A DNA stretch of 9,784 nt, taken from positions 1 to 9,784 of the forward strand of contig QNBQ01000035.1 of the NCBI GenBank assembly GCA_003645735.1, read 5' to 3'. This document shows, one piece after another, positions 5,812-9,784 of the stretch. A program made the position numbers and the translations under genes. Below the pieces are notes generated by a model. That model did no database searches and was not told where the DNA came from. It worked only from the letters and a program-made list of their open reading frames with translations. Numbering within the stretch: the stretch's first letter is position 1; every line of letters begins with the position of its first letter. Source of the stretch: Candidatus Poribacteria bacterium. Lineage in GTDB: Bacteria > Poribacteria > WGA-4E > B28-G17.

Positions 5812-7252
5812 GACGATAGAGATCGACGCCGATCCGGACGCCGAAATCGAGGGCGTGGCCCATGACTCCAGAAAGGTGAGGCCCGGTTACCTCTTCGTCT
5901 GCATAACGGGGTTCCGCCACGACGGCCACGATTTCATACCCGACGCCGTGAGCAGGGGAGCGAGGATCGTCCTCTCGGAGAAAAGGCTGCCGCCGATGGA
6001 CGGGGTGGGGAGGGTGAGGGTCGAGGATTCAAGGGAGGCGCTGGCGATCATCGCCTCCAACTTCTGGAGAAACCCTTCGTCGAAGCTGAAGGTGATAGGG
6101 ATCACCGGCACGAACGGCAAGACCACGACCTCCTATCTCATCAGATCGATCCTGAGCCGCTCCGGGCTGAGGCCGGCCCTCATCGGGACGATCAGGTATG
6201 AGCTCGGCGATAAGCTTCTACCGGCTCCCAACACGACTCCCGACCCGATCGAGCTTCAGAGGCTGATGGGCGAGGCGATCGGGCTCGGGCTGAAAAGCGT
6301 CGTCATGGAGGTCTCATCCCACGGCCTCCAGCTGAGGAGGGTCGACGGGGTGAGGTTCGACGTGGGGGTTTTCTCGAACCTCAGCCGCGATCACCTCGAC
6401 TTCCATGGGACGTTCGAGAGCTACAGGGAGGCCAAGCTGAGGCTCTTTGACCTGCTCAAGCCCGACGGCAAAGCTGTGATCAACGCCGATGATCCGTCCG
6501 CCGACATTTTCGCCCGGAGGGCCGCCTTGAACGGAGCTGATGTGGTGAGGTTCGGGCTGAGGTGTGGGGGAGCGGACGTCACCGCCTCGGACATCCGCCT
6601 TTCCATCGCGGGGACGAGCTTCGTCCTGCATACGCCCTCGGGTGACATCGAGGTCGACCTGAAGCTCCCCGGGGAATACAACGTCTACAACGCCATAGCG
6701 GCGGCCGCCGCGGCGGCGGCGATGGGTATCGGAGTTGAAGCGATAAAGGAAGGGCTGGAGGCCGTGACGAGCGTGCCGGGGAGGTTCGAGAGGGTCGACC
6801 TCGGCCAGGGGTTCGGCGTCATAATCGATTACGCCCACACCCCCGACGCCCTGGAGAGGCTGCTTAGGGCCGTGAGGAAGCTGACGGAAGGCCGGGTGAT
6901 CTCCGTCTTCGGGTGCGGCGGGGACAGGGACAAGGGTAAGAGGCCGGAGATGGGGAGGATATCGGCGGAGCTGGCCGATCACACGATCGTCACCTCCGAT
7001 AACCCCAGATCGGAGGATCCGATGGAGATCATCGAGCAGATCGTCGCCGGCATGCCGCCCGGCTCAAGCTACGAGGTCATACCGGACAGGTTCGAGGCGA
7101 TAGGCAGGGCGATAAGGATGGCGAGGCCCGGCGACTGCGTCGTCATAGCAGGAAAGGGGCACGAGGATTACCAGATAATCGGCGATGAGAGGATCCCCTT
7201 CTCCGACAGGGAGGCGGCTTTGGAACATCTGAGGGAGGTTCTGAGGGGATGA
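5780..7252 (+). CDS. murE: UDP-MurNAc-L-Ala-D-Glu:meso-diaminopimelate ligase MurE
   Basis: This cytoplasmic ATP-dependent Mur ligase adds the third amino acid to UDP-MurNAc-dipeptide. The 490-residue protein has the three Mur domains. The N-terminal UMP-binding part includes HDSRKVRPGYLFV (28-40). The central ATPase has P-loop GTNGKTTT at 110-117, NTTPD at 151-155, EVSSHGL at 177-183 and NLSRDHLDFHG at 200-210. K219 in the SYREAKLRLF stretch is the expected carbamylated lysine. The C-terminal domain has DYAHTPD at 350-356, GCGGDRD at 378-384, DNPRSEDP at 407-414 and GKGHE at 458-462. DNPR is the known marker for meso-diaminopimelate rather than lysine as substrate. Eight alanines in a row (307-314) lie in an otherwise normal helix. 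The ATG at 5780 gives the family-like start MKLRELL; the gene overlaps ftsI by 32 bases and murF by four (ATGA). Confidence 0.97.
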   Translation: MKLRELLRGVKTIEIDADPDAEIEGVAHDSRKVRPGYLFVCITGFRHDGHDFIPDAVSRGARIVLSEKRLPPMDGVGRVRVEDSREALAIIASNFWRNPSSKLKVIGITGTNGKTTTSYLIRSILSRSGLRPALIGTIRYELGDKLLPAPNTTPDPIELQRLMGEAIGLGLKSVVMEVSSHGLQLRRVDGVRFDVGVFSNLSRDHLDFHGTFESYREAKLRLFDLLKPDGKAVINADDPSADIFARRAALNGADVVRFGLRCGGADVTASDIRLSIAGTSFVLHTPSGDIEVDLKLPGEYNVYNAIAAAAAAAAMGIGVEAIKEGLEAVTSVPGRFERVDLGQGFGVIIDYAHTPDALERLLRAVRKLTEGRVISVFGCGGDRDKGKRPEMGRISAELADHTIVTSDNPRSEDPMEIIEQIVAGMPPGSSYEVIPDRFEAIGRAIRMARPGDCVVIAGKGHEDYQIIGDERIPFSDREAALEHLREVLRG

Positions 7253-8619
7253 CGCTCGGAGAGGTCGCCCGCATTGTCTCGGGAGAGCTGATCTGCACCC
7301 CCGGCGATGAGTCGAGGGAGGTGGGGGGGCTTTCCACCGATTCGAGGACGATCCGCTCGGGGGAGCTTTTCGTGGCGCTCAAAGGGGAGAGGTTCGACGG
7401 GCACGATTTCGTCGCCGACGCCGCATTGAAGGGGGCGATCGGGGCGATCGTGAGCAGGGAGGTCGAGCGGCCCGATCGGTTTCCGATCGTGAGGGTCGCC
7501 GATACGCTCAAAGCGCTCGGCGATCTGGCCGCCTACAAACGGAGGCTTCACGAGGCGACCGTCATAGCCGTCACGGGAAGCGCCGGCAAAACAACGGTCA
7601 AGGAGATGATTGCTTCTATCCTATCCGTCTCCCATCGCGTCCTCAAAAACGAGGGCAACCTGAACAACCTCATAGGCCTGCCGTTGACCCTTTGGAGGCT
7701 GTCGGAGGAGCACGAGTTCGCCGTGCTTGAGCTGGGGACAAGCAGGTTCGGCGAGATAAAGAGGCTTGCCGAGATATCCTCGCCCCGGATAGGCGTGATA
7801 ACCAACATCGGCCCGGCCCATCTGGAGTTCTTCGGCGACCTGGACGGGGTGGCCAGGGAAAAGGGTGATCTGCTGGAGTTCGTGGAGACGGCCATCCTGA
7901 ACGTTGACGACCCCTATTTCGAAAGGTTGAGGGACAGGTGCAGGGGAAGGGTTTTGGGGTTCGGCTCCCGGGGCGATGTGAGGGCCGAGGGGGTTGAGGC
8001 GAGGGATGGGAGGCCGGAGTTCGGGCTGATCTGTTTCGGCGAGAGGTTGGGGAGGGTCAGGTTGAGGCTTGTGGGCCTCCACAACGTCCAGAACGCCTTG
8101 GCGGCCGCCTGCGCCGCCCTGGCCGCCGGCGCCCGGCCCGAGGAGGTGATCGAGGGGCTTGAAAAGTTCGAGGGCGTCCCCATGAGGCTTCAGCTCGTCG
8201 AGCTGGACGGGATCAAACTCCTCAACGACGCCTACAACTCCAACCCCCGCTCGCTCCGGGCGGCCATAGAGGCGCTGATGAGCCTCGACGGAGGGAGGAG
8301 GGTGGCGATCCTGGGCGATATGCTGGAGCTCGGGGATGAGGAGGAGAGGATGCACATCGAGGCGGGCGGGATCCTGGCCGATCCGAGGATAGACCTGCTC
8401 GTCACCGTCGGGAAGCTGGGTAGGCTTTTGGGGATCAGGAGGTTGGAGAGGGGGATGGAGGTCGTCCACTTCGGCTCGACGGAGGAGGCGGCCGAAGGGA
8501 TAAGCGGCCTCCTGAAGCCGGGGGATGTGGTCCTGGTCAAGGCGTCGAGGGGGATGAGGTTTGAGAGGATAATCGAGGGGTTGAGGGGATGTTTTACTAC
8601 CTCTTCTACGAGAAGCTGA
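7249..8619 (+). CDS. murF: UDP-MurNAc-tripeptide:D-alanyl-D-alanine ligase MurF
   Basis: MurF adds D-Ala-D-Ala to the UDP-MurNAc-tripeptide, the last cytoplasmic step to the pentapeptide. The 456-residue protein shows STDSRTIRSGELFVALKG at 29-46, P-loop TGSAGKTT at 109-116, and NEGNLNNLIGLPLTL at 134-148. ELGTSRFGEI at 161-170, NIGPAHLE at 186-193 and NDAYNSNPRS at 326-335 follow. K205 in VAREKGD is the probable carbamylated lysine. ELGTSRFGEI differs from the E. coli ELGANHQGEI (Ser for Asn, Arg for His); I regard this as family variation. The start ATG overlaps the murE stop and has GGGAGG ten bases upstream. The last nine residues after GLRG (CFTTSSTRS) are read through the mraY start, a 31-base overlap, and look like an added tail. 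Confidence 0.96.
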   Translation: MTLGEVARIVSGELICTPGDESREVGGLSTDSRTIRSGELFVALKGERFDGHDFVADAALKGAIGAIVSREVERPDRFPIVRVADTLKALGDLAAYKRRLHEATVIAVTGSAGKTTVKEMIASILSVSHRVLKNEGNLNNLIGLPLTLWRLSEEHEFAVLELGTSRFGEIKRLAEISSPRIGVITNIGPAHLEFFGDLDGVAREKGDLLEFVETAILNVDDPYFERLRDRCRGRVLGFGSRGDVRAEGVEARDGRPEFGLICFGERLGRVRLRLVGLHNVQNALAAACAALAAGARPEEVIEGLEKFEGVPMRLQLVELDGIKLLNDAYNSNPRSLRAAIEALMSLDGGRRVAILGDMLELGDEEERMHIEAGGILADPRIDLLVTVGKLGRLLGIRRLERGMEVVHFGSTEEAAEGISGLLKPGDVVLVKASRGMRFERIIEGLRGCFTTSSTRS

Positions 8620-9686
8620 TAAGGTTCTTCTCGCCGTTCAACGTCTTTCAATACATCACCTTCAGGGCGATCTACGCGACGATCACGGCGTTGCTGATCT
8701 GCCTCATCTTCGGCCCGCCGCTGATAAGGAAGCTCAAGGAGCTGGGGGTGGGGCAGCAGATAAGGGAGGACGGCCCAAAAGCCCATCTGGCGACGGCGTG
8801 GACGCCGACGATGGGCGGGCTGCTCATCCTGGGTGCGATACTGGTCTCAACGCTGCTTTGGGCCAAGCTGACCAACAGCTTCATATACGTCGTGCTTTTC
8901 TCGCTCATCTGGTTCGGAGGGCTGGGCTTCTGGGACGATTACCTGAAGGTGAAGAGGGGCAGGTCGCTGGGGCTGAGGGGATGGCACAAGATAGCGTTTC
9001 AAGCGGTCGGCGCCTTCATCATCGCCTATTGGATCTACAGATGGGGGCCCACCCCGGGCGGGATGAGCTCGAACACATCGCTGCTCTTCCCCTTCTTCAA
9101 GAACTTCAGGCCCGATTTGGGGCTGTTTTACATACCGTTTGCGATGCTCGTCATAATCGGGACCTCAAACGCGGTGAACCTGACGGACGGGCTGGACGGG
9201 CTGGCCATCACCTGCACGCTCTTCGTGGCCGGGACATATGCCGTGCTTTCGCATATCACAAGCAACTATCGCATAGCCGATTACTTGGATCTGGTTCACA
9301 TCCCGATGGCAGGCGAGCTGGCGGTCTTCTGCGCCTCGATGGTCGGGGCGGGGCTCGGGTTTCTGTGGTATAACTGCCACCCGGCGGAGATCTTCATGGG
9401 GGACGTCGGCTCCTTAGCCCTGGGGGCGGCGATCGGAACGGTGGCCGTTCTGATCAAGGAGGAGCTGCTTCTGGCGATCGTGGGGGGCGTCTTCGTCATG
9501 GAGGCGCTCTCGGTCATCATACAGGTCTGGTCCTATAAGCTGAGGGGCAAGAGGGTCTTCAGGATGGCGCCGCTTCACCACCACTTCGAGCAGAAGGGGT
9601 GGCCCGAAACGAAGGTGATGATAAGGTTCTGCATCATAGCGGCGATCTTCGCCCTCATAACGCTGAGCACCCTGAAGCTGAGGTGA
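8589..9686 (+). CDS. mraY: Phospho-MurNAc-pentapeptide transferase MraY (lipid I synthase)
   Basis: MraY is an integral membrane enzyme that moves phospho-MurNAc-pentapeptide from UDP to undecaprenyl phosphate, making lipid I. The 365-residue length and repeated hydrophobic segments fit the ten-helix family. Seen motifs are FNVFQYITFRAI at 17-28, TPTMGG at 72-77, GFWDDYLKV at 113-121 with the Mg-site aspartates D116 and D117, and NAVNLTDGLDGLA at 194-206. FMGDVGSLALG at 269-279 and PLHHHFEQKGWPETKV at 328-343 are also present, with the triple His at 330-332. One loop is odd: just before TPTMGG most MraY have K-x-G, here T69-A-W71, so a conserved lysine and glycine are replaced. The start ATG has GAGGGG eight bases upstream and gives the usual N-terminus. 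The gene overlaps murF by 31 bases and lies seven bases before murD. Confidence 0.96.
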   Translation: MFYYLFYEKLIRFFSPFNVFQYITFRAIYATITALLICLIFGPPLIRKLKELGVGQQIREDGPKAHLATAWTPTMGGLLILGAILVSTLLWAKLTNSFIYVVLFSLIWFGGLGFWDDYLKVKRGRSLGLRGWHKIAFQAVGAFIIAYWIYRWGPTPGGMSSNTSLLFPFFKNFRPDLGLFYIPFAMLVIIGTSNAVNLTDGLDGLAITCTLFVAGTYAVLSHITSNYRIADYLDLVHIPMAGELAVFCASMVGAGLGFLWYNCHPAEIFMGDVGSLALGAAIGTVAVLIKEELLLAIVGGVFVMEALSVIIQVWSYKLRGKRVFRMAPLHHHFEQKGWPETKVMIRFCIIAAIFALITLSTLKLR

Positions 9687-9693
9687 GGGGGAT

Positions 9694-9784
9694 ATGCTAT
9701 CGATCGGAAGGGCTTTGGTCGTGGGGCTGGGCAGAAGCGGAACGGCGGCGGCCCTCCTGCTGAGGAGGCTGGGCGTCGAGGTGG
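9694..9784 (+). CDS. murD: UDP-MurNAc-L-alanine:D-glutamate ligase MurD, 5' end only
   Basis: Only 30 codons lie in the window before the right edge. They begin MLSIGRALVVGLGRSGTAA and end LLRRLGVEV. The VVGLGRSG turn is the glycine-rich loop at the start of the N-terminal Rossmann-like domain of MurD, which binds the UDP part of the substrate. MurD adds D-glutamate to UDP-MurNAc-L-Ala. The place directly after mraY is its usual one in dcw operons. AGGTGAGGGGG overlaps the mraY stop and serves as ribosome binding site; the gap is only seven bases. The rest of the gene, including the ATP site, is outside the window. Confidence 0.85.
   Translation, partial: MLSIGRALVVGLGRSGTAAALLLRRLGVEV

Noticed and set aside
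6314..6982. Minus-strand open frame (222 codons) opposite murE
   Set aside because: Shadow of MurE; low-complexity composition and no motif.
7621..8469. Long minus-strand open frame (282 codons) opposite murF
   Set aside because: Pro/Leu/Gln-rich translation with no domain, lying fully under a well-supported MurF.
1..9784. CRISPR array, tRNA or rRNA gene, insertion sequence, phage or defence genes
   Set aside because: I saw no regularly spaced repeats, RNA-gene signatures, transposase motifs or inverted-repeat ends; apart from the control region, almost every base lies in a housekeeping or recognisable gene.

Overview
This window is dense bacterial chromosome, GC-rich, with no gene-free stretch longer than 165 bases. 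It carries the front of a division and cell wall (dcw) operon, plus two genes on its left. MurE has the DNPR motif of meso-diaminopimelate-adding enzymes, so the expected peptidoglycan is the DAP type found in most Gram-negative bacteria. Arginine is written mostly as AGG (some AGA), isoleucine often as ATA, and coding strands are rich in purines; this combination is common in thermophiles. I cannot name the taxon. A deep-branching uncultured bacterial phylum is plausible, but that is inference.

Left part (1-1289, plus strand): the end of a gene with TPR repeats followed by a complete ring of seven 'regulator propeller' blades. A TAA codon lies in frame inside what reads as its first TPR, so the gene may be broken, or the base may be an error. 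It meets the next gene tail to tail with no spacer. That gene (1290-2291, minus strand) encodes a DRG/Obg-like GTPase with a C-terminal TGS domain and an unusual G3 motif.

Divergent control region (2292-2456): two convincing sigma-70-type promoters face away from each other. The plus-strand one drives mraZ and is followed by three TGG-type repeats at a 10-base period. These match the known kind of MraZ operator and suggest autoregulation of the whole operon.

Operon (2457 to the right edge, plus strand): mraZ, rsmH, ftsL, ftsI, murE, murF, mraY and the first 91 bases of murD, in the classical order. Neighbours overlap by 4 to 32 bases or lie 7 to 13 bases apart, and no internal terminator is visible, so they are probably one translationally coupled transcript. 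MurE and MurF complete the UDP-MurNAc-pentapeptide, MraY loads it onto undecaprenyl phosphate, and FtsI crosslinks septal peptidoglycan beside the FtsL scaffold. MraZ regulates and RsmH methylates 16S rRNA.

I did not find a new biological system. The points worth a second look are the altered active-site loop of MraY (conserved Lys and Gly both replaced), the in-frame stop in the TPR gene, the MraZ operator placed over the ribosome binding site, and six cysteines in the exported part of FtsI.
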